A DNA stretch of 5,584 bases from contig JACCSD010000053.1 in the NCBI GenBank assembly GCA_013813185.1, positions 1 to 5,584 of the forward strand. The letters run 5' to 3'. Shown here piece by piece: positions 1 to 5,037 of the stretch. The notes under the pieces were generated by a model. It made no database searches. It was not told where the DNA came from and worked only from the letters and a program-made list of their open reading frames with translations. The stretch's first letter is position 1; each line of letters begins with the position of its first letter. This stretch comes from Burkholderiaceae bacterium (GTDB taxonomy: Bacteria > Pseudomonadota > Gammaproteobacteria > Burkholderiales > Burkholderiaceae_F). A program made the translations under genes and the position numbers.

Positions 1-305
1 TCTATCGCGATGGCTATTGCCACACCGGCCCGCAAGATATCGGCTCGCACACCGTATGCGCGAAGGTCACGCGCGAGTTTCTCGACTTTTCCCTACAACG
101 CGGTAACGACCTCGTCACGCCGCATCCGGAGTTTGACTTTCCGGGACTCACGCCCGGCGACCGCTGGTGCGTATGCGTCGCGCGCTGGAAGGAAGCGTTC
201 GAAGCCGGTGCGGCGCCGCAGGTTCTGCTGACAGCGACGCATGAGAAAGCGCTTGAGGTCGTGACGCTCGATCAATTGAAGCGGCACGCGGCTGATTTGC
301 AGTAA
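1..305 (+). CDS. DUF2237 family protein, 5'-truncated by the window edge
   Basis: The last 100 codons are visible, reading in frame from base 3 to a TAA at 303-305; the start lies left of the window. The visible protein opens YRDGYCHTGPQDIGSHTVCA, continues through a RGNDL segment and FPGLTPGDRWCVCVARW, and ends in a THEKALEVV helix followed by LKRHA. These conserved blocks, with paired cysteines in the GYC and WCVC motifs, are what I recognise as DUF2237, a small bacterial family of about 120-130 residues, so about 20-30 N-terminal residues are probably missing. No biochemical function is established for the family to my knowledge. The cysteines could bind metal or take part in redox chemistry, but that is inference. 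It is convergent with the next gene, with 25 bp between stop codons. No signal peptide or membrane segment is seen in the visible part, so it is probably cytosolic. Confidence 0.88.
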   Translation, partial: YRDGYCHTGPQDIGSHTVCAKVTREFLDFSLQRGNDLVTPHPEFDFPGLTPGDRWCVCVARWKEAFEAGAAPQVLLTATHEKALEVVTLDQLKRHAADLQ

Positions 306-330
306 CTAATTTTTTAGCGGACGGTGTTCG
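306..330. other. short convergent spacer with a T6 run
   Basis: Twenty-five bases separate the stop of the DUF2237 gene from the stop of the GNAT-exonuclease gene. A run of six T at 310-315 follows the DUF2237 stop on the plus strand, but I find no GC-rich stem directly before it, so a Rho-independent terminator is not supported here. Confidence 0.4.
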
Positions 331-1371
331 TCACGCAATCGGGTGCATCACCAGCTGCCGCAACGCTCTCGCATCATCCAACGCATGATGTCTGCGCAGG
401 CTTAGCTGTTTTGTCGCGTCATCCAGCTCTTCATAAGAAATCGGAACGCGCTTCCAGTCGATTCCGCTCGGCAAGTCTTCGCGACCGAGCAGCTCGGTTA
501 GTGCCCAGCGGTCGTATCCGGAATCGCTGACGATCGTCGTCGGCGCACGGCCTGCTCGCTCGTCGAGCCACGCGGAGAATGCTTCGGCCGCCATCGGCAG
601 CGGCACTGCATCGCCATCCAGCAGCGGTACGACGATTTCTTTGACAAAGTCGCTCGAGCGCTCGAGATTCCAGCCGTTGACCTCGCAATAGAACGCCGTC
701 GAGTCGGTTGCTACGGCGCCAATGCTGATCAACTCCGGCGTCAGCAAGCTGGTGAACTCGCTGTCGAGAAACACGTAAATGCGCGCCGGGTCCGGCGCCA
801 TCGTCGCCGGCGGCACCGGCAGGATGCGGAACAGCAGCACTTCGTCGATGTATTCACCCGGTGGCAAATGCAGCTTCTCAATCACCTCCGCAGAAGGCAG
901 GTCGGTTTCGCGGAACCCGGCGCGCCGCATCGCACGCAGCGCGCGCACATTGCGGCGCGAGGGCCGCACCAGGAACCGATTGACGCCATAGTTGGTCTGC
1001 ATCCAGTCCGCTAACAGCACAAGTGCCTCGGAGCCAAGGCCACGGCTGGTCAGACGCCGCTCGGCCAGCCAGATGTCGAGTTCGACGACGTCGTTCAGCA
1101 AGTCGATCGGGCCATGCGACACACAGCCGATCTCATCACCCCCCGCGACGATGACGAACATGCGCCCCGCGTACGGGCGAGTGCCGTCAAAATGCGCGTT
1201 GACGTACTCGGCCGAAAACTCATCGAGCGTCGGTACCGGGCGCTCCGGATAAAACGGTGCGCCCATCGTGTTCGTGGCGAGATCAGACTGCGTCAGCCAC
1301 TCGTAAACGCGTGGACGATCGAGCAGCCGCGCACGACGCAACGTAAGACGGGAGCCGACCGCGACCGTCAC
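331..1371 (-). CDS. GNAT acetyltransferase fused to a DEDDh 3'-5' exonuclease domain
   Basis: The 346-residue protein has two domains. Residues about 8-185 look like a RimJ/RimL-type GNAT N-acetyltransferase: an RLTLRRA start strand, ELDIWLAERR, the acetyl-CoA pyrophosphate loop SRGLGSEA (109-116) and the late motif RNVRALRAMRRAGF (140-153). After a proline-rich linker (184-196), residues about 198-342 look like an RNase T/Rv2179c-type exonuclease: motif I FLDSEF (Asp203, Glu205), motif II VSDSGYD (Asp283 or Asp287), and motif III HHALDDA (His328, Asp333), fitting HxAxxD of DEDDh enzymes. All key acidic residues are present, so activity is plausible; DNA or RNA substrate is unknown. The frame stays open upstream to 1521, but that extension lies inside the carboxypeptidase gene and is Arg/Ser-rich. 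I chose GTG at 1371 because it overlaps the carboxypeptidase TGA as GTGA and begins just before the GNAT fold. It is the last gene of the three-gene unit. Confidence 0.85.
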   Translation of the reverse strand: MTVAVGSRLTLRRARLLDRPRVYEWLTQSDLATNTMGAPFYPERPVPTLDEFSAEYVNAHFDGTRPYAGRMFVIVAGGDEIGCVSHGPIDLLNDVVELDIWLAERRLTSRGLGSEALVLLADWMQTNYGVNRFLVRPSRRNVRALRAMRRAGFRETDLPSAEVIEKLHLPPGEYIDEVLLFRILPVPPATMAPDPARIYVFLDSEFTSLLTPELISIGAVATDSTAFYCEVNGWNLERSSDFVKEIVVPLLDGDAVPLPMAAEAFSAWLDERAGRAPTTIVSDSGYDRWALTELLGREDLPSGIDWKRVPISYEELDDATKQLSLRRHHALDDARALRQLVMHPIA

Positions 1372-2504
1372 GCGGCCGATCCCGCACGCGTCAGATGACG
1401 ATGGATCGGATCGAGCATCGCGGCACCGAGCCGCGCGCTGCGGACGCGGCTCCACCCGAATCGATGATCCGGCGCATTGGCGTTGTCCTTGAACGGCATC
1501 TCCAGCGTTAGCGACAGGCACCCGAACGTATGGCCGACGTACTTCGAAGCAAGCTTCAGCACGTCTTCCCTGTATTTGCTTGCGTGATATCCGTGCTCGG
1601 TTTGAAAGTCCGTGCTGGCAGCACGAAAGTCGGCGGCAAAGGAGTGCTGTTCGTCGGCCTGTCGCGCCGTGAAATTGGGCAGCATCTCGCAGCCCGCGAC
1701 GAATACATACGGCAGATTCTCGTCACCATGAATGTCGAAAAATGCATCACATCCTGTCGCGTGCATCGCATCGCGAACGCACTTCACTTCGGGGCTGCGC
1801 TCTGTCGACGGCGCGAGCCATTCGCGATTCAGGTTGGCACCCAGCGCGTTGGTGCGCAGGTTGCCGAGAACGGAGCCGTCGGGGTTCATGTTCGGAACGA
1901 CGTAGAACGTCGCGCCATTGCGCAACTCAATTGCCAGCGGGTCGGCGTCGTCGAGCAGGCGCAACAGCAAGCCGTCGACAAACCATTGCGCCATGGTTTC
2001 GCCGGGATGCTGCCGGGCGATGATCCATACCGGCCGTTCGCCATTGCCGACCTCAAGTGCATCGATGTCACGTCCTTGAATGCTGGCGCCGAGCCGTCGC
2101 AGCCGCGCGCCGCGTGAGATGCAGTCTGCCAACAGCGTCAGATGACGTTCCCACGAATACGGCTCGAAATAAGCGATATAGGACGGGCCGGGCGCAGGCG
2201 GTAGGTTGATTGTCAGAACTTGCCCGTCATAGCGTGTAGGAATTCGTTCCCAATTGCTTCGGTTCCAACTCGCGACCGCACGGTAGTCACGCCATCCGTC
2301 GGGATAGGTGGTGGAGCCTGCATTCACGATGCGCAGTTCCGCGCCCGTGCTCTCCGCGCCGCTGACGCGAAAGTGGAACCACTGCAGGAACTCGCTGACT
2401 TCGCCGGTCGCCGACAAGTCGTGGCGAATCGCCAACTCTGCGCGAGCACCATCGCACGCGATCACTTCAATCGCACCGCTATCGAATCCCTGGCTGATCT
2501 CCAT
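1368..2504 (-). CDS. M14 family (cytosolic carboxypeptidase-like) zinc carboxypeptidase
   Basis: A 378-residue cytosolic-type metallocarboxypeptidase with no signal peptide. An N-terminal beta domain (about 1-115), typical of the cytosolic carboxypeptidase branch, precedes the peptidase domain. Zinc ligands are visible as His166 and Glu169 in RQHPGET and His259 in FFDIHGDE. The substrate-binding loop NMNPDG (205-210) and NLNREW (224-229, with Arg227) are intact, and the catalytic glutamate is Glu335 in TLEMPF. The enzyme should remove C-terminal residues from peptides or proteins; the bacterial substrate is not known to me. I prefer ATG 2504 because MEISQGFDSGAIEV matches the usual family start. 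A GAAGG lies upstream but only 1 base from the ATG, so it is poorly spaced. A GTG at 2537 is in frame, would add 11 residues and would overlap the upstream gene. The stop is shared with the next start in a GTGA overlap, indicating translational coupling to the GNAT-exonuclease gene. Confidence 0.9.
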   Translation of the reverse strand: MEISQGFDSGAIEVIACDGARAELAIRHDLSATGEVSEFLQWFHFRVSGAESTGAELRIVNAGSTTYPDGWRDYRAVASWNRSNWERIPTRYDGQVLTINLPPAPGPSYIAYFEPYSWERHLTLLADCISRGARLRRLGASIQGRDIDALEVGNGERPVWIIARQHPGETMAQWFVDGLLLRLLDDADPLAIELRNGATFYVVPNMNPDGSVLGNLRTNALGANLNREWLAPSTERSPEVKCVRDAMHATGCDAFFDIHGDENLPYVFVAGCEMLPNFTARQADEQHSFAADFRAASTDFQTEHGYHASKYREDVLKLASKYVGHTFGCLSLTLEMPFKDNANAPDHRFGWSRVRSARLGAAMLDPIHRHLTRAGSAA

Positions 2505-2521
2505 GCCTTCAACGAAGCCGA

Positions 2522-3127
2522 TCAGGCGATACGGCACGCCTCATCGAAGTCGAGCCGCGGCGAGCGACGGAAAAGTTTGCCTGCATCGCCGTGCCCGAGG
2601 CTGCAAACGAAGTTGACCTTCCAGGTGCCGTCGGCGAAAAACTCGGCGTTCACTTTTTCGGCGTTGAAGCCGGACATTGGCCCACAGTCAAGGCCAAGCG
2701 AACGCGCCGCGATAATGAAGTACGCGCCTTGCAGCGAACTGTTACGGAGCGCGGTCTCCTTGATGTGTTCGGGCTTGCCGGCGAACCATGAGCGAGCCGT
2801 TTGATTGTGCGGAAAAAGGCGCGGCATCTCTTCATAGAACTCGAGATCCATCGCGAGAATTGCCGTGACCGGTGCCACACTAGTCTTGGCCTGATTGTTC
2901 TCGCTCATGCACGCGACGAGCCGCTCTTTCGCTTCCGCCGACTGAACGAAGACGATGCGCAGCGGCGAGCAGTTCGCACTGGTCGGACCGAACTTCATCG
3001 CGTCCCAAATTGCACGCAACTTCTCTTCGGGCACCGGTTCCGGCAGCCATACGTTATGCGTCCGCGCATTTCGAAAAATCAGGTCCAGGCCTTCTTCGTC
3101 AAGAAGTTCATTCACGAGGGCTGCCAT
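2522..3127 (-). CDS. rutE: RutE-like nitroreductase family protein (putative malonic semialdehyde reductase)
   Basis: A 201-residue FMN-dependent nitroreductase-fold protein, close to the usual RutE length of about 196. It closely matches remembered Escherichia coli RutE: ARTHNVW (21-27), KFGPTSANCSP (45-55), ETALRNSSLQGAY (124-136), LDCGPMSGF (146-154) and a C-terminal KLFRRSPRLDFDEAC. RutE uses NAD(P)H to reduce malonic semialdehyde to 3-hydroxypropionate, removing the toxic aldehyde made in the Rut pyrimidine pathway. No other rut gene is in the window, so here it may serve another malonic-semialdehyde source or act on other small aldehydes or nitro compounds; the symbol reflects homology only. 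The ATG at 3127 gives the expected family N-terminus; no strong ribosome binding site precedes it. It heads the minus-strand unit, 17 bp before the carboxypeptidase ATG, and is divergent from the broken aminotransferase across 43 bp. Confidence 0.87.
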   Translation of the reverse strand: MAALVNELLDEEGLDLIFRNARTHNVWLPEPVPEEKLRAIWDAMKFGPTSANCSPLRIVFVQSAEAKERLVACMSENNQAKTSVAPVTAILAMDLEFYEEMPRLFPHNQTARSWFAGKPEHIKETALRNSSLQGAYFIIAARSLGLDCGPMSGFNAEKVNAEFFADGTWKVNFVCSLGHGDAGKLFRRSPRLDFDEACRIA

Positions 3128-3170
3128 GGCGATTCGCTGTTAAAGCGCAAAAGTATAGTTATCGTCCCTT
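3128..3170. promoter_or_regulatory. divergent intergenic region with overlapping -10-like hexamers
   Basis: This 43-bp gap must hold start signals for the rutE unit and perhaps for the aminotransferase. On the minus strand TATACT (3157 down to 3152) matches the sigma-70 -10 consensus at five of six positions and sits about 25 bases before the rutE ATG, giving a short plausible leader. On the plus strand TATAGT (3154-3159) overlaps it, but lies only 11 bases before the aminotransferase ATG. No convincing -35 hexamer is visible at 16-18 bp spacing on either strand, so the call is tentative. Confidence 0.35.
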
Positions 3171-4320
3171 ATGCGCCCGATTAGCTTTCCCAGCAAGTTG
3201 CCTCGCGTCGGCACGACAATTTTTACGGTGATGTCTCAATTGGCGCCAAGCACGGGGCGGTCAACCTGGGTCAGGGATTTCCGGATTTCGACTGCGACCC
3301 GCGGCTTCAGCAGCGGCTGACCGACGCAATGCGCGCGGGGCACAACCAGTACGCGGCGATGACCGGAATCCCGGCACTACGCGAAGCCATCGCGAACAAG
3401 AATCAAGCCCTCTACGGGCACCGGCACGATCCGGACGCTGAGATCACGGTCACGGCGGGCGCAACGCAGGCGTTGATCGCAACGATCCTCGCGCTGGTGC
3501 GCGCAGACGACGAGGTCATCGTTCTGAAGCCGGCATACGACACCTACGCGCCGGCGGTGATGCTCGCCGGCGGCCGGCCCGTGTTAGTACCGCTCGATCA
3601 TGCAAGAGGTTACGCACCCGACTGGCAGGCAGTGCGCGACGCCATAACCTCCAGGACGCGGCTCATTTTTATCAACTTTCCGCACAATCCGATCGGCCGC
3701 GTGCTGCGGAAAACCGACATTTTGGCGCTCGAGCGCATCGTCGATCAAACCGGTGTCGTGCTCTTGTCCGACGAGGTGTACGAACACGTCGTGTTCGACG
3801 GCAGGCCGCATCACTCGGTCATGCGCTCGCCGCTGCTGGCGTCACATAGCGTAGTCATTTCCAGTTTCGGCAAAACTTCCACACAACTGGATGGAAAGTG
3901 AGGTATGCGTGCGCGCCCGCACCCATATCCGCTGAAATCCGCAAGGTGCATCAGTTCACGGTGTTTGCAGTCAACACGCCCGCGCAGCACGCGTTCGCCG
4001 AACATCTTGCTGAACCGCGGCCTTACCTCGAGTTGCCAAGCTTCGATCAGGCCAAGCGGGATCTGTTCGTCGCGGGGCTGGCAAGCACTCCGTTTCGCAC
4101 GCTAGCGTGCGAAGAGACTTACTTCGTGCTGGCCGACTACTCGCAAGTATCGGATCTCAGCGAAGACGAATTCGCGAAACTGGTCGTCGAATACGGCGTC
4201 GCGTCGATTCCGGTGTCGGTGTTCTACTACGAGCCGGTCGATCACCAGGTCGTGCGCTTTTACTTCGCCAAACAAGACAGCACGTTGAACGAAGCGTTGA
4301 CGCGCCTTGCGGCGCTGTAG
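3171..4320 (+). pseudogene. frameshifted YbdL/KAT-type methionine aminotransferase (PLP class I/II)
   Basis: Three consecutive frame segments join into one aminotransferase of about 383 residues, the usual size (E. coli YbdL 386). Frame 3 from ATG 3171 encodes MRPISFPSKLPRVGTTIF and MSQLA; frame 2 from about 3245 encodes AKHGAVNLGQGFPDFD through SSFGKT; frame 1 from 3877 encodes FHTTGWK through LAAL. Each switch is explained by one missing base. Without repair, the first frame ends at TGA 3318-3320 and the second at TGA 3899-3901. In the joined protein the active site is recognisable: Asn173 (PHNPIG), Asp201 and Tyr204 (SDEVYEH), Lys235 as PLP-binding lysine (SSFGK), Arg363 (VVRFYFAK) as the carboxylate-binding arginine. 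Intact relatives transaminate methionine and other amino acids to 2-oxo acids. Val-Arg-Tyr at 244-246 replaces the normal V-G-Y, and CEETYF replaces CEGTYF, which supports real decay. Sequencing error is the main alternative for the two indels. Confidence 0.88.
4094..4113. repeat. perfect 20-bp palindrome inside the aminotransferase pseudogene
   Basis: The bases TTCGCACGCT at 4094-4103 are followed at once by their exact reverse complement at 4104-4113, centred on an NheI-type GCTAGC. The next flanking pair (T4093, G4114) does not match, so the symmetry is exactly 20 bp. It falls in codons for the FRTLACE segment and does not disturb the protein alignment with relatives. It could be an operator-like site or a cruciform-prone element, or it may be chance. 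Confidence 0.75.
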
Positions 4321-4322
4321 CC

Positions 4323-4763
4323 TTACTGCAGCGGATTTTTCAGAAGATTCGCGAACGGAACCGGCATCACTTCGATGCCTTCGTCCTTCAGATCCGCGGC
4401 TTCTTCCTTCGACGCCATGCCCCGGATCGAGCGCTTCGGCGCTTCGTCGTAGTGAATGCGGCGCGCTTCTTCCGGAAAGCGCTCGCCGACGTCTTCGCTG
4501 TTCACCGCGATGTGCCGTGCGATCTGCAGCATCATCGAGCGCATCGATTCATCGTTCGGCATCGCCACCGGTTCCTTGCCCGACGACTCTGCAGCATTGA
4601 CCAGATTGAGGCGCGGCGCCGACAGCAGCTTGCGTACGTCACTGCTCGTACATACTGGGCACTCGATCATGTCGGCGGAAAGTTGGCGATCGAAATCATC
4701 GCCCGAAGCAAACCAGCCTTCGAACGTGTGCTCCTGGTCGCAACAAAGATCGAATACTTTCAT
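4323..4763 (-). CDS. DUF1178 family protein, putative zinc ribbon
   Basis: A 146-residue protein that I recognise as DUF1178, common in proteobacteria. It begins MKVFDLCCDQEHTFEGWF, with Cys7, Cys8 and His12, and has a second knuckle CPVC (Cys35, Cys38) before KLLSAP, so an N-terminal zinc-ribbon-like fold is likely. The middle is acidic and helical (SMRSMMLQIARHIAVNSEDV), followed by the family block FPEEARRIHYDE and GIEVMPVPFANLL near the C-terminus. No signal peptide or membrane segment is seen. The function of the family is not known to me; nucleic-acid or protein binding is only a guess from the metal knuckle. The ATG at 4763 is fixed by the conserved MKVFDL start. A GGGG lies four bases upstream as a weak ribosome binding site. 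Its stop is 2 bp from the convergent aminotransferase stop, and its leader carries the heptamer-repeat hairpin. It is divergent from tRNA-Leu. Confidence 0.9.
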   Translation of the reverse strand: MKVFDLCCDQEHTFEGWFASGDDFDRQLSADMIECPVCTSSDVRKLLSAPRLNLVNAAESSGKEPVAMPNDESMRSMMLQIARHIAVNSEDVGERFPEEARRIHYDEAPKRSIRGMASKEEAADLKDEGIEVMPVPFANLLKNPLQ

Positions 4764-4784
4764 CGTGCCCCGTGCCGCGTGCCG
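4764..4784. repeat. three tandem 7-bp repeats directly before the DUF1178 start codon
   Basis: On the plus strand three heptamers abut: CGTGCCC (4764-4770), CGTGCCG (4771-4777) and CGTGCCG (4778-4784). On the coding strand of DUF1178 this reads CGGCACG, CGGCACG, GGGCACG and then ATG, so the repeat block contains the presumed ribosome binding site. Confidence 0.7.
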
Positions 4785-4800
4785 GCTCTAACCGGCACGC
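4777..4800 (-). promoter_or_regulatory. 9-bp perfect hairpin in the DUF1178 leader
   Basis: GCGTGCCGG (4777-4785) and CCGGCACGC (4792-4800) are exact reverse complements around a 6-base loop. The stem base is 13 bases upstream of the DUF1178 ATG. The distal arm is an inverted copy of the adjacent heptamer, so it could pair with copy 3 (as drawn) or copy 2, and with one mismatch with copy 1 at the start codon. No T run follows on either strand, so a leader structure or operator fits better than a terminator. A regulatory role is inference. Confidence 0.45.
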
Positions 4801-4819
4801 ATACTGTCGCTGTCGATGC

Positions 4820-4825
4820 ATTCTA
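4820..4825 (-). promoter_or_regulatory. candidate -10 element for DUF1178
   Basis: On the minus strand TAGAAT matches TATAAT at five of six positions and would start transcription about 10 bases further on, giving a leader of about 45-50 bases that includes the hairpin. No good -35 is visible at 17-bp spacing, so this is weak. Confidence 0.25.
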
Positions 4826-4874
4826 GGTCAAGTTGCGCAATGGCCTAGACCGATAAGACGAACGCGCACGCGTT
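4822..4874. repeat. cluster of small palindromes upstream of tRNA-Leu
   Basis: Three symmetric elements lie in about 50 bp: TCTAGG (4822-4827) with CCTAGA (4844-4849), enclosing a perfect TTGCGCAA (4833-4840), and AACGCG (4861-4866) with CGCGTT (4869-4874) around two bases. They occupy the place where the tRNA promoter must be. TTGCGC could serve as a -35-like hexamer and TACGAT (4874-4879) as a -10-like one, but their spacing does not fit one promoter, so I do not assign one. Confidence 0.4.
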
Positions 4875-4892
4875 ACGATCGCGTTGCCCGCT

Positions 4893-4977
4893 GCCCGGGT
4901 GGCGAAACTGGTAGACGCACAGGACTTAAAATCCTGGGCCGAAAGGCGTGCGGGTTCGACTCCCGCCCTGGGCACCA
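4893..4977 (+). tRNA. tRNA-Leu(UAA)
   Basis: The 85-base sequence folds as a class II tRNA. The acceptor strands are GCCCGGG (4893-4899) and CCTGGGC (4967-4973), with one G-U pair, followed by discriminator A4974 and an encoded CCA (4975-4977). The anticodon stem is CAGGA (4920-4924) with TCCTG (4932-4936); the loop CTTAAAA places anticodon TAA at 4927-4929, which reads UUA and also UUG by wobble. The long variable arm is GGCCGAAAGGCGT (4937-4949), typical of leucine, and the T arm is GCGGG, TTCGACT, CCCGC (4950-4966). The D-loop region contains the expected CTGGTAGACGC. It stands alone, with no second tRNA nearby. Confidence 0.97.
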
Positions 4978-5005
4978 TTGCTCGGCAGTCGTTCGGTAGT
5001 TCTAA

Positions 5006-5037
5006 GCGCAGCGATCAAGCTCGCTTGCCCGCTGCGC
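5006..5037. terminator. putative bidirectional terminator hairpin between tRNA-Leu and the crotonase gene
   Basis: GCGCAGCG (5006-5013) pairs exactly with CGCTGCGC (5030-5037). After a two-by-two internal loop, CAAG (5016-5019) pairs with CTTG (5024-5027) around the tetraloop CTCG. It starts 29 bases after the tRNA CCA and overlaps the convergent gene's stop codon at 5015-5017. Neither side has a clear T run, so it may help RNA processing or a Rho-dependent end rather than being a classic intrinsic terminator. Confidence 0.4.

Noticed and set aside
310..315. T6 run as an intrinsic terminator for the DUF2237 gene
   Set aside because: No stable GC-rich stem lies immediately upstream.
653..666. 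14-bp palindrome CTCGAGCGCTCGAG
   Set aside because: A 14-bp perfect palindrome is expected roughly once every 16 kb by chance, and it lies inside clear coding sequence.
783..798. GC-rich inverted repeat GCGCCGG/CCGGCGC
   Set aside because: The 2-base loop is too short for a perfect hairpin, and the region encodes the proline/alanine linker, which explains the composition.
1372..1521. Upstream extension of the GNAT-exonuclease frame by 50 residues
   Set aside because: It lies wholly inside the carboxypeptidase gene, is Arg/Ser-rich with no family resemblance, and the GTG at 1371 in the GTGA overlap is a better start.
1530..2117. 195-codon plus-strand open frame
   Set aside because: It is antisense to the well-supported carboxypeptidase with its zinc motifs, and its product has no recognisable domain; a GC-rich shadow frame.
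2220..2804. 194-codon plus-strand open frame
   Set aside because: Antisense across the carboxypeptidase and nitroreductase genes, with no family resemblance.
3872..3880. Programmed -1 ribosomal frameshift in the aminotransferase
   Set aside because: The in-frame bases (C AAA ACT T) do not fit the X XXY YYZ slippery pattern, no downstream pseudoknot is evident, and a second unrelated frameshift exists upstream.
4107..4826. 239-codon plus-strand open frame rich in Arg and His
   Set aside because: It runs over the aminotransferase 3' end and antisense to DUF1178. Its low-complexity Arg-rich composition is typical of a shadow frame.
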